Counted from the stretch's first letter, positions 1 to 8,772 are shown. The stretch is 17,109 nt of DNA from Gnomoniopsis sp. IMI 355080 (GCA_027946555.1 JAPEVC010000404.1:1-17109); one strand, 5' to 3'. A program made the numbers and translations. Notes: generated by a model from the letters alone, not told the origin.

Positions 1-687
1 GGTGTAGGGCTGGGCTGGGACTAAAGGGGACCAAAGGGAAACCGGCATGACGACGAAACATTACGGCGCCCTTTGTTGAACGGCAAGGACGAAATCTGAT
101 GACTGTCCTAGCGCCTAGGAACAATCAAAGCAGAGCAAAGCAAAGCAAAGCAAAAAGGGGGAAACAAAGAAGCAAGATGCTTTGCAGATGCGCACAGGCA
201 AAGTACCTAAGTAGACAGGGCGGCGCATCGACGCAATAATGCGGGGTGCATGCGCACAGCAACGGGAAAGGGGCACCAAAAAAAGAAAAGGCCGTTCATG
301 AGCTTGGTGATGGCGCCATCTTGGTATTTTTTCTTTCTTGTACCCTCTCACACACACACTCCCCCTCCCCCCCAAGTCGGGCGTTGGGAAGGGTTTCGGG
401 CTGACACCAGGATGGTGTGGGTTTTGTCTCAGCAAGAATTTGCTTCGCGGAGAATTTTGTGCTGTGTGCCTGCATGTTGAAAAAGGATTTGCTTCTTGCG
501 AGGTGTGTGTGAGACATGCTGGGAATGGCGCCACGAAGACCAAAAAAGAAAAAAAACGTTGTCGTCCAAAATGGCTGGTTAGGAGTGTGCTGCTCTGGGA
601 CAGAGAGGATTGAGCTCGCTCAGTGTTGCTCGTTCCACCACTCTAACCACCCATATTATTCTGACTTTGCCTGCCGAGGATTCCATC
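1..687. other. Intergenic region, no gene supported
   Basis: No reading frame here has fungal coding character. The open stretches are short, overlap on both strands and depend on low-complexity sequence. There are pyrimidine-rich patches around 326-372 and a GCAAA repeat near the left edge. The segment just before 688 could be the leader of a short exon-like start at 688, but no gene body was found to go with it. Confidence 0.5.
130..155. repeat. Pentanucleotide repeat (GCAAA)n
   Basis: Four perfect tandem GCAAA units occupy 135-154, preceded by a degenerate copy. This is a simple microsatellite with no coding role visible. Confidence 0.85.
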
Positions 688-738
688 ATGGCTTTACGGA
701 GACTGAAGCCCCAGAACCTCGATGCGTATCTCGAATGG
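688..738 (+). other. Orphan exon-like start: ATG, 17 codons, strong donor
   Basis: An ATG in good fungal context (CATCATGGCT) opens 17 codons reading MALRRLKPQNLDAYLEW. They run directly into GTAAGTAT at 739, a near-perfect fungal 5' splice site, leaving phase 0. This is what the first coding exon of a real gene looks like. However, I could not find a convincing continuing exon between 740 and about 1660, where microsatellites dominate. It may be a decayed gene start, a distal alternative first exon (its phase matches the acceptor at 2406/2407 of the downstream ACT-domain gene), or chance. The product is not recognised. Confidence 0.22.
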
Positions 739-1032
739 GTAAGTATACGACATTGCTGCGGAGGAGGAAGACATAGTTTCCTTTACAAAGTATACAAGCA
801 AAGGGACCCCCACAGCGTGCCCACATTCAGATTACCTAGTGCACCATCTGCATGATGATCTTTCTGCATGAGAGACCCGAAAGCCTCTAGCCTTGAATTT
901 ATTGCCGGGTTGGTTGCCTGCCCTGCCTGCCCCTGCTGCCTTGTTGCCCTGTTGTATGCGTGTACCGAGTGGTAACATATCGTGTTCCTCCGTATTATTA
1001 TGCATACCTTTTACGAGTACGGATGGGATGTT

Positions 1033-1052
1033 ACCACCACCACCACCACCAC
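1033..1052. repeat. Trinucleotide repeat (ACC)n
   Basis: Six perfect ACC units plus two bases. Non-coding context. Confidence 0.85.
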
Positions 1053-1175
1053 TGCTACTTACAACCACCGCACCGGTACTTTGCTATGTAGCCGTTGGAG
1101 GGGACTGGAACTGACTGGTACGACAAAGGCCCATCATCATATTGCATTCGCTTGTTTGACGCCAAGGTCACATCG

Positions 1176-1193
1176 TATGTGTGTGTATATATA

Positions 1194-1227
<34 letters not shown>
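1176..1227. repeat. Dinucleotide repeat (TG)n with TA interruptions
   Basis: An interrupted TG/TA tract (about 1176-1201) leads into 13 uninterrupted TG units (1202-1227). Alternating purine-pyrimidine tracts of this kind can adopt Z-DNA; whether this one does is unknown. Confidence 0.9.
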
Positions 1228-1228
<1 letters not shown>

Positions 1229-1252
1229 GTTGCGTTGCGTTGCGTTGCGTTG
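1228..1252. repeat. Pentanucleotide repeat (CGTTG)n
   Basis: Five perfect CGTTG units directly abut the TG tract on its right side, forming a compound microsatellite. Confidence 0.9.
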
Positions 1253-1593
1253 CAGCGGGTTGTCTTGCAGCGGCTGTTGTCGTCTATGCAAAGTCAAATT
1301 GGGACAGGTCGAGCGAGTGAGAGCGGGGGGGCGGCCGGCGGCAAAGAAGGAGGAGAGGAGCACAGAGAAGGCGAGGCGAAGAGGCCATGCCACATGTTCA
1401 TGTTCCATAGTCCCGCAAGCTAACAAGATTGAGATCTGTCAGTGTCAAATTGTTCCGCACAAAAGACCGAACGGTCCCAATCGAGAGGGAAGAGCTAAGA
1501 AACCGAGACTAGCCTCAAAGTCCACTCAGCCTGCTTGCTGTCTTTCTTGATCTTCTTGATACTTTCTACTTTCCTACTTTTTCCTTCCATTTT

Positions 1594-1612
1594 TACCTAC
1601 CTACCTACCTAC
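1594..1612. repeat. Tetranucleotide repeat (TACC)n
   Basis: Four TACC units plus three bases, inside the pyrimidine-rich stretch that precedes the TATA box of the ACT-domain gene. Confidence 0.8.
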
Positions 1613-1668
1613 TTACCAACCTACCAAACAACCATACATATCTTCCTTTGTACTTCGAGTGACAGCCG

Positions 1669-1676
1669 TATATAAA
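1669..1676 (+). promoter_or_regulatory. TATA box, probable core promoter of the ACT-domain gene
   Basis: The sequence TATATAAA lies after a long pyrimidine-rich stretch and upstream of an ATG-free segment of about 410 nt. This fits a core promoter with transcription starting near 1700 and a long leader running to the start codon at 2119. The transcription start is inferred, not seen. Confidence 0.5.
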
Positions 1677-2085
1677 CCAACCCCCCACCCCCCGATCCGT
1701 GTTATCCATCGATCTCCGCCAGCGCGAGCCTCCTTCCGATCGGCGTACCGACCACAAACCCGGCAATTGTCGTCCATTTTCCCTTTTTTCCTTCCTTATT
1801 CACACGACCCACTGTCTCGCAAACTTTGGATCGACGAAAGCAGTTCTCCTGTCGACCAATCCATTGTTCTCTACAAACAATTCAAAGTGCAGACGGCAGC
1901 ACTCATCATCATCAAGCAATTGGTTTTTACAAAAACTCCGAACAACCTCTCTCACACCACCCCCGTCGTCTTTCGCTCGAAAAGTTGCTTCTGAAGGGCG
2001 CCCGAGAAATCAAGGGTCCTTGCCGACTGAGACGACGTCCCTGGTGGGGTTGAAGCAGGGGTCAGACGCGCCCCCCTGGAGAAGC

Positions 2086-2112
2086 ATGATCAGCAGCGAC
2101 ACGGTTCGGTAG
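2086..2112 (+). other. Upstream ORF, 8 codons, ending 6 nt before the main start
   Basis: ATG at 2086 opens eight codons (MISSDTVR) and a TAG stop at 2110-2112. The main start codon of the ACT-domain gene follows at 2119. This is the first ATG after about 1403, so a scanning ribosome on the inferred mRNA would meet it first. Very short uORFs just ahead of a main start usually lower initiation at that start; any regulatory role here is inference. A leader intron removing the uORF cannot be excluded. Confidence 0.5.
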
Positions 2113-2118
2113 CCCATC

Positions 2119-3651
2119 ATGAACGCCGAAATCAGTTTTCTCGTAAGGAACAAATTGGCCCTTCTTTTCTTTTCTTCCTTTTTTTCTTGTCCTGTTCCTC
2201 AACTACACGCTTGCTAGGAAACTCTGTTGTGTGGAGCCTAGCCGCTCTCAGCTAAATCGTGACTGTTTCACATGCCGGGCCAGTGAGCGATACCGGCTCC
2301 GACGCCGATGCGCGGGGATTGTTCGGGGACCCCGCCTGGTGCGCCGTACAGTGCACAAAGACAGAGAGACCAATCACTTACTGACATACTTCCAATGAAT
2401 TGCTAGGGCGAGACTCTCAGCCTCATACACATCCCTCTCAGTCTCTACTCACAATTCCTACAACCAATTCTTCGCATCCTTCTCCCTCCCAGCCTGGAGC
2501 AGGCTGAGGCCCCAGTCGGCCATGACGACCTGGATCTCGACGGCCTCACCCTGGACCAGAAGCATGGCTTCTTGAACATCAGCGTGACACCGCTCGAGTG
2601 CTCCATAGTCTGCCACGATGCATGGGCCAGGAAGATCTTCGAGCCAATCATCAAGCAACTCCCAAAAGACACCGCCAAGACCGTGACAATATCAAAAGAG
2701 TCCTACATTGTCGTGCGAGTCTCGTCTCCTGGCATGGAGGCCGGGTCCCGCGTCGTCGACCTCACTTCGCCCCTGGCCCTCGCCGGAATCCCCATCTTCT
2801 TCATCACCACCTACTACTCCGACTTCATCATCGTGCCCAGCAGAGACCGCCAGAGCGTCGTCCATGCCCTGCTCTCGAGAGGCTTCGAGTGCCAGGAAGA
2901 CAGCCGTGATTCTTTTGTCTCCCCGGGGGCTCTGTCGCACACCCGCGGCCTGAGCCAGGAGAGCGATGCACCCCCGTCCACACCTCCGCCATCGAATGCT
3001 GCCGAGTTACAAGGTATGTCTTTGAGAGTCGAATCAGGGCTCCCCCCCCTTTCAAAAAACCTACGGTCCTCCCGATGGCTAACCCCCAGTCACCCCCCAG
3101 TGCGGACCTTCAAAATGCTGAAGAAGCACAACGTCATTCCCAACATTGAGCACGACCTCCGCCTGATTCACTGCTCTGGGAAAGACGTTTGGCACGTGGA
3201 TGATTACTCAAGACCACCGGCAAGGCCCCACAGCGGGGGCAACGGCAACCACCACCGCGAAAGCTGGGTTGATAAAGTAGACACCAAGTTCTACACCAGC
3301 TTGATCTTATCCCTCGTCAGCAAACCGCGATTCCTGTCCGTGACGCTCACGGCTGAAGACGAGCCGTCATTGCTTCTCGACAAGCGTCTGCTGGACAATT
3401 TTGGCGACTCATTGATTGGACCGACCGAGTCCGATCTGACGCCCATCTTCCTCGACCTGGTCGACCTCCCCTTTGAGGCAACGGGTATTGTTGCGGGTGT
3501 GGCGGGCAAGTTGGTCGAGGAGATGGTCATGGAGCAGAATGCAGAGCTCTCCTATCTCTCTACTGCAAAGACCGGTGCGGTGATTTTGTCGAGCGAGCAT
3601 GCGGAAAGAGCGTTGGATATATTGAATCCACTGTTGACCAAACAGGGGTAG
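2119..3651 (+). CDS. ACT-domain protein resembling the CASTOR arginine sensor
   Basis: Three exons: 2119-2142, 2407-3013, 3101-3651; 393 aa. Intron 1 (264 nt, phase 0) follows only eight codons. The join restores a conserved N-terminus in which FLGETLSLIHIP leads into YSQFLQPILRILL. Intron 2 (87 nt, phase 1) has a GCTAAC branch site. Seen: a first ACT-like unit at about 64-163 with VRVSSPG (112-118) and ITTYYSDFIIVP (141-152); a variable Ser/Pro-rich linker at about 170-210; a second ACT-like unit at about 290-385 with EATGIVAGVAG (336-346) and SYLSTAKTG (361-369). The paired ACT units and the two motif types resemble CASTOR1, the cytosolic arginine sensor that restrains GATOR2 upstream of TORC1 in animals. 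Fungal members are annotated only as ACT-domain proteins. Amino-acid sensing is therefore inferred, and the ligand is unknown. There is no signal peptide or membrane segment. The 3' end converges on the GH76 gene. Confidence 0.85.
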
Positions 3652-4409
3652 ACGAAATAGTGTTATATGTCAACTGTTCACTCGCCCCTCAAAAGCCATC
3701 CCATGATAAAGTTCCTCCCCGGCCTTCCTCTGAATCTTAGTTTGAACGCGGGGTCTTCCAAAGTCTCAACGACAAATTGGAGTCCAATCTGAAGTGTACA
3801 TTTTCCAGTCCGACGGACGTCGATACTACTGCTACTTATAGTACAGATTAAGGATCTGAATACCTCTTTGAATCAGAGTACAAAGCTCACACTGTAATTC
3901 TGGGACGATGATCACAATATATATTGACGTCCTATTATGATGCACCGGGGCCTCACAGGTATCATGTCGTCTGTTTTCGAAGACTCTGCAAAATTGACTG
4001 GAACCAAACCCATTTATATTCATCGGGCTCTGGCACTGCTCTCTTGACGAGAGGTCTGTTTCTACCTCTGAGGGTATCAGCTGAACCAAGCTGAAAAGCG
4101 CTGGACTGATGCCAGGCCCAAATTCTTACCGGCAGGAAAGCGGGTACAACACAGCAGCGTATTGCTGCTCCTTGAGATGCTCAACATCCAATCCGAAGAA
4201 CCCCTCCCCCTTCTCATAATCGGCGTGATTCATCACGGGCCTCCTGGGCACCGGCCTATGTGCCGTCTCCAGGACAGCCTTCCACACCACACTAGGTAGT
4301 TCCCTCTCTTGGAGGTTACTACGTGGTTGTGTCGATATTACACCATGCAAAAAAAAAAAAAAAAGTAAAAAAATGAAAATTCCCCATCCGGTTTTTTCAC
4401 TGGCCCTGT
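3652..4409. other. Convergent intergenic region (3' flanks)
   Basis: The region lies between the stop codons of the ACT-domain gene (+) and the GH76 gene (-). It must hold both 3' UTRs and polyadenylation sites. No reading frame with coding character was seen. A 16-A homopolymer lies close to the GH76 stop codon. Confidence 0.6.
4349..4364. repeat. Homopolymer A tract (16 A on + strand)
   Basis: Sixteen uninterrupted A, followed by G, T and seven more A. In the GH76 transcript this is a U tract 46 nt past the stop codon. Length may vary between strains or be a sequencing artefact. Confidence 0.85.
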
Positions 4410-5975
4410 TCACTTAACCACAAACACCGCTCCACTCAACACACCCAGCGAAAGCGCAGTCGTCAAGAATCCCGCCGCCACGCGATCCTTGGTCTCAATA
4501 GGCGGGAGCTGCGGGTACTGCATCGAAGTAGGCAAGCCCGCGTCCGGATTGCCCTGACTCGTACCACCCGTATCCGCCGTCACGGGCGCCGTACTATCCC
4601 CCCCGGCAGTGCCGCCGGACGCCGCCACGGGCCGCTTCGTTAGCGTGTACTGGATCGCACTCAGCGCGTTCATCTGCTGGCCCACGCCGACGGACCCGTC
4701 AAACCCGCCCGTTGTCCATTGGAATCCACACGCCGTGCCCGCCGCGCCATTGTATCCGGTGGCTGGCGAGCCCGTGCACGCTTTCGCGGCGGCTTTGGCG
4801 TTGGTCTGGAGTAGGGGCATCATGGTGTCGAAGGTATACGGCGCGACTTGGGTCGTGGCAGCCATCCATCGCGTGAGGTAGCCCTTGAAGGACTGCTGGT
4901 CGAGGTCGCAGAGCCCGACACCCTCGCAGGCTTGCTCGGTGATAATGGAGTTATTGAAAAAGGTCGACTTGGTCATGTTCCAGACGCCATCCAGGTGGGC
5001 CTTCCACGTCTGTTGGTCCGCGCCGGTGGTAATGTTATACATGACGGCAGCCCCGTGCATATAAATACCCGCATTGTAGGTCCATTGGATCGTATCCGGC
5101 TTGGTGCAATTATCGCCATTCGCGACGCCCGCGCCATCCACGATGCGGTAGTCGGGCGTAATCAGATTCACGCCCTGCTCCCACTCAAATACCCGCGTCG
5201 CCCACTCCGCGTACGTCTGGTTGCCTGTAAACCGCGCGAGCCGCGAGGCAATGTTGAAGAAGCAGCCGTTGCTGATGCTGTTCTTGTAGTTGAAGCCGTT
5301 GTTAAACGTAAAGATCTGCCACCGCAGCCCGCCGTTGCACGTCGCGGGGTCCCAGCGCATGGCGTACTCGTTGAAGACGGCCTGCGCGAGGGCGAGCCAC
5401 TGCGGCTGGTCCGGGGGCGGATTCGGGAAGTTGTTCTCTGCGGCAGACATGGCGGCCATCGCCCAGAAGCCTTGGTCGTCGTTGCCTTCGGTGCGGGTCT
5501 GGTTGGTCGGCATAAAGTCTTTGTCGTCGCCTGCTTGGTGGACCAGGGCTTGTGAGATTATGTCCGTGTAAGTCTCGTCTTTTGTCAAGAACCAGTAGTC
5601 GACCATGGTTCCAAACATGGCACCGGCTTCCCACCAGAAATATGGGGCTCTGTCAATCTACAATTAGTTTCTGATGGGGGGGAATCTATGCAAGGGAACC
5701 GAGGGCAAGGGCTCACGGTAGGTTGCCTGGAACATCACCAGGGTTGTTTCCTGTGTAGTACTTCATCAACCCGGCGGCTACTGTACTTGCCGCACTTTTT
5801 ATTGATGCTGATAATATGTCAGTGGAAGTTCAACCGGGAGTTTGACACCCATATTCTCAAACATGAGCTTCCATCATTGGCAAAACGCACCATCGTCATC
5901 TGTGTTGATTGTGACAGCAAGGCCGCTTCGACAGAACAGGCTCAAGAGACCTGCGGTTCTCAACACGCTCTTCAT
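4410..5975 (-). CDS. GPI-anchored GH76 protein, Dfg5/Dcw1 family (alpha-1,6-mannanase-like)
   Basis: Exons on the minus strand: 5975-5891, 5807-5717, 5649-4410; 471 aa. Introns of 83 nt (phase 1) and 67 nt (phase 2) split the N-terminus. Joining them gives signal peptide, then SIKSAASTVAAGLMKYYTGN, then PGNLPAPYFWWEAGAMFG, a run typical of fungal Dfg5/Dcw1. Seen: signal peptide at about 1-20; the GH76 Asp pair in TEGNDDQGFW (Asp116-Asp117), matching the catalytic pair of bacterial GH76 endo-alpha-1,6-mannanases; several N-glycosylation sequons; a Ser/Thr/Gly-rich stretch at about 400-435; and a hydrophobic C-terminal tail at about 451-470, as in GPI precursors. Family members act at the plasma membrane and cell wall. 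They are thought to cut the mannose core of GPI glycans and so transfer mannoproteins to wall glucan. Fungi usually carry several paralogues, so which one this is cannot be told from sequence alone. Length is usual for the family. Confidence 0.93.
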
Positions 5976-7328
5976 GTTGAAGGAAATTGGTAGGTGTTTG
6001 CCAGTATCAGATTTAATATTATTCCCAATGTATACAGATTTAGCACATCTCGTTCGGTTCGGAAAGGCCCGAGGGTCTGGGTATTCGTCGGAAGGCGTCA
6101 AGCTCTCGATGCAGTCACTCGCGATTCTAAAGGAATGGTATATTCGCTCGGCCTGGAGGAAGCAAGGAGTGGTGATGAGAAGAAAAAGAAACACAGTTAC
6201 AAAACAGCGACTGTCAACAGCAGACGGTGATGGACCAGAAAGAGAGAGAGAATACAAAAAAGCAAGCTCCTAGTCACTAGACCAGGGAAACAAGTCCCTT
6301 CTTTACCCAATGTGAACAGCCGAGAGAAAATAACAGAAATACACATAAAACCGCTGTCAATCTCCCGTCCTGCGCCGAGCACTCCTTACGATCTGCACAA
6401 ATAATGGCTGTGCTCCCGGGAAGAGTTGGTCCAGCGGTCAGAGGCGGAGGCTAGTGAAACAGTGAAAGTTCGAGGTTCCCGACTATCCAGTCTCAACTTT
6501 TCAAGATTCGGGTACACCCCTGCACGAATAAGGTACGGCAGCGGGAGCTAATCAGTGGTTCAGGCAAGTCCGCAAGCGACATGGTAACCAAATCTGGGAA
6601 TCATGAGCATGTTTTTTTCTCTATAGAAGAAGGTTCATTGATTTCCTAAGATATTGCTTTGTCGTGGGGTTGCATCTGTACCGACGGGGCTGGCTCTTGG
6701 GAGTGGAAGCGTTCGTTGCAGATGTGGGCTTGGCTGAAGAGAGACAGGGGAGCACCAGAAGCACAAGTGATGTTTCTTATGCTTAGATTCTAAGCGTCTG
6801 GTGGTTAAGTGGGCGACTTCACCCACATGACCTAGGCAATCCCCAAACGCCTCAGACTGCCCCACGAATCATACCTGATCCTCCAGGAACTTCAGGAACG
6901 CCTCTGACCTGAAGTTGAGGATTGTAAACGAGATCCAGTCTTCAAACGCTGTCTGAACCATTAGATGGCAAGATCTGATGTCATTTAGAGCGCCTTAGTT
7001 AGCCGCCCAGTCTCCGTGTCCTACAGTCGAGACCGTTTGGCTGATCTTCCGGCCCAGTATCTATTCTTAGTACAAGTGTTGAGATCTGTTGCCATTCGGT
7101 AGACCGTCTGTTTTCTTGGGACGACTTCGTTTATTAGCCGTTCTCCTATGATCCGCAGACAAAAAAAGTTCCAGTCCACGCTGTTGGTAATCTCGCCTTT
7201 AGAGCTTGTGCGGGAGATTGCTGGTCCATTGAAGTGTTCAACAATGATAAACGACAATGGATCGTTCGATTATCGATTTGCTTCAATGTTTCAGTGAGGG
7301 AGGAGCGATTCGTTGAGTGGGCGCTTCC
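5976..7328. other. Intergenic: upstream region of the GH76 gene and 3' flank of the histone chaperone gene
   Basis: These 1.35 kb separate the start codon of the GH76 gene from the stop codon of the chaperone gene; both are on the minus strand. The promoter of the GH76 gene must lie here. No convincing TATA box, RNA gene or additional coding exon was found. All reading frames are short and none resembles a known family. Confidence 0.55.
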
Positions 7329-8458
7329 TCAAGGAGCTTTCTTAAGCCTCTTGGCTGGTGGCGGCTCCTCATCAGAATAGGCCGTTTCTTCCTCCCCGTC
7401 CTTCTCGTCGCCAGCCTCAGACTCGAAGTCGTCGTCGGAAACCTCGTCCTGCTCCTGAGCCGTGGTGAAGTACTTGATAGCATTTGGCCACAAGTCCTCC
7501 GAAAGAGCGATGGCCAGATTCTCGCCTTCTGGGAAGATCTCAAGCTCGTTCTCATCATCATCGTCGTCCGCCTCCATTTCGTCGTCGTCGTCGGCTGTCG
7601 GAGCGTTGCCCGCTTGTCGTGCTAGGCGTTGTTGCTGCGCCTTCTCCATAGCCTCGCGGCTCTCCTCGGCCGACACGGTGCGCCCAACGTATCCAAACCA
7701 GGCAAAGAAGCTCATGCCGCCCAGACCGGTGTTCTCGATCTTCTTTTTCAGCATCCGCTCGTCTGGGGTCAAGTCTGCGGGGCCTCCCGTCTTTGGTCTG
7801 GACTGGTGTGCGTCCCAGACCTTCTTGACCATGCCCAACAAGCCCCCTGTCAGGTCCTTCCCGTTCTTCCAGTGGATCTCGACAGGCTCGCTGACTAGGC
7901 CAGTCCAACCGCTCTTGGACCTCCGTTGCCAGAACTTCTTCTCAATGGCCTTGTCCTCAAAGTGGTCATTCTCGTTGAACTCGAACCGGAAGACCAGGCT
8001 TCTGGGATCGCCGTTTTGACCATCCTCGAATTCAAAGCGCGAGACGGAGAAAGAAGCCAGTGAGGTGAGCAGGAGAGATGAATCTGAGGGTTGGATGAAC
8101 TCATCAATGTCTGTGGGTGCCTGCTCAAAGACCAACGGCCAGAAGTTTGGGATTTGCGAGACCAAGTCCTGGCGCTTTTTGTACAGGGGTAGCTTGACGA
8201 GGACCTCTTGGCGGACTGTGATGGTCGTCAGCTATGAAGGAGAGGGTGACAGTTTGTTGTAAGTGTTGCAAGTAGATTGCCCTCTCGGCGTGTGCCCGTG
8301 CCAACAAAGCCAGTGGCAGTGGTAGTGCCTAGGAATTCTTGTCCAAGACTCGCATGTGCTTTGTTCAAATAGGGATGCATACTCAGCTCAGTCTCAGCAT
8401 CATCAAACTCAGCACTCAAGTCATTGAGCTGCTCGTAGGTGATGGATGACTCCTCCAT
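7329..8458 (-). CDS. NAP-family histone chaperone, SET/Vps75 type
   Basis: Exons on the minus strand: 8458-8383 and 8215-7329; 320 aa. The intron (167 nt, phase 1, donor GTATGC, branch GCTGAC) was placed because only the ACAG acceptor at 8217-8216 restores frame. It gives DDAETELIRQEVLVKLPLYK and then IPNFWPLVFEQ, both characteristic of the SET/Vps75 branch of nucleosome assembly proteins. Seen: N-terminal dimerisation helix at about 5-60; earmuff (NAP) domain at about 60-230 with LVFRFEFNEN, KKFWQRR and SFFAWFGY; acidic stretches at about 234-250 and 281-309; and a terminal basic PAKRLKK (312-318) that looks like a nuclear import signal. Family members bind H3-H4 and H2A-H2B. Yeast Vps75 partners the H3K56 acetyltransferase Rtt109, so a similar nuclear role is likely. 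It shares an upstream region of about 1.46 kb with ROX3. Confidence 0.92.
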
Positions 8459-8648
8459 TTCGATTATAGTTGTTGAGCCAAGAGGTGAGGTAGAGTTACG
8501 GTACAGTCAAAAGGTAGGTACCCAACCAGATAGCTTGTGATGAGTGGATGGAAGCTGTGAGGTACTCAGACTGCAGAGCAACAGTGTGGCACAATCCGAA
8601 TAGCAGTGAATGGGGTGAAGGTAGGAAATTCCTGCTTCGTCACCCCAA

Positions 8649-8668
8649 CAATTGCATCGAGGCAATTG
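8649..8668. repeat. 20-bp near-perfect palindrome
   Basis: Arms CAATTGC and GCAATTG flank ATCGAG, which itself holds TCGA, so only one base pair of the 20 fails to match. It lies 191 bp upstream of the chaperone start codon, a position where a dimeric transcription factor could bind. No factor is assigned. Confidence 0.6.
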
Positions 8669-8762
8669 GACTTGAACCAGAAGAGTGCTGCCAGTGCCGG
8701 AAATCGAGGTGCCTCTCTGTTGATATTTTGTGCTTGCTTTTCGCCTTCAGTGATACCCGACA

Positions 8763-8772
8763 CCCTAACCCT
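8763..8772. promoter_or_regulatory. Telomere-like motif CCCTAACCCT (telobox)
   Basis: One and a half copies of the TTAGGG-type telomere repeat lie in the divergent intergenic region. Similar motifs in promoters are bound by Myb-type telobox factors (Tbf1/Teb1-like) in fungi. This single site is weak evidence; it is too short to be an interstitial telomere. Confidence 0.3.

Larger units (their letters stand above)
739..1660. other. Non-coding region rich in simple repeats
   Basis: No supported gene. The stretch holds an (ACC)n tract, a TG/TA tract, a (CGTTG)n tract and a (TACC)n tract, and from about 1540 becomes strongly pyrimidine-rich on the + strand, typical of sequence ahead of a fungal transcription start. 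From about 1403 to 2085 there is no ATG on the + strand. Confidence 0.55.

Noticed and set aside
1095..1550. 151-codon + strand frame with repeated Val/Cys
   Set aside because: Much of it is the translated TG and CGTTG microsatellite; no family resemblance.
1659..2112. Overlapping + strand frames of 111-137 codons
   Set aside because: They lack ATG starts apart from the short uORF at 2086 and fit a long leader rather than coding sequence.
4848..5555. 235-codon + strand frame inside the GH76 gene
   Set aside because: It is antisense to the conserved catalytic region; its length comes from GC-rich codons of the real gene, and the product resembles nothing.
6420..6485. Possible tRNA: A-box-like TGGTCCAGCGG and GTTCGA loop
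   Set aside because: The T arm and acceptor arm do not pair (only about two of five T-stem pairs) and no anticodon stem forms, so this is chance similarity.
8640..8710. Perfect B-box GGTTCAAGTCC on the minus strand (8678-8668)
   Set aside because: There is no A-box at the right distance, the T stem has only three pairs, and the acceptor ends do not match. Not a tRNA.
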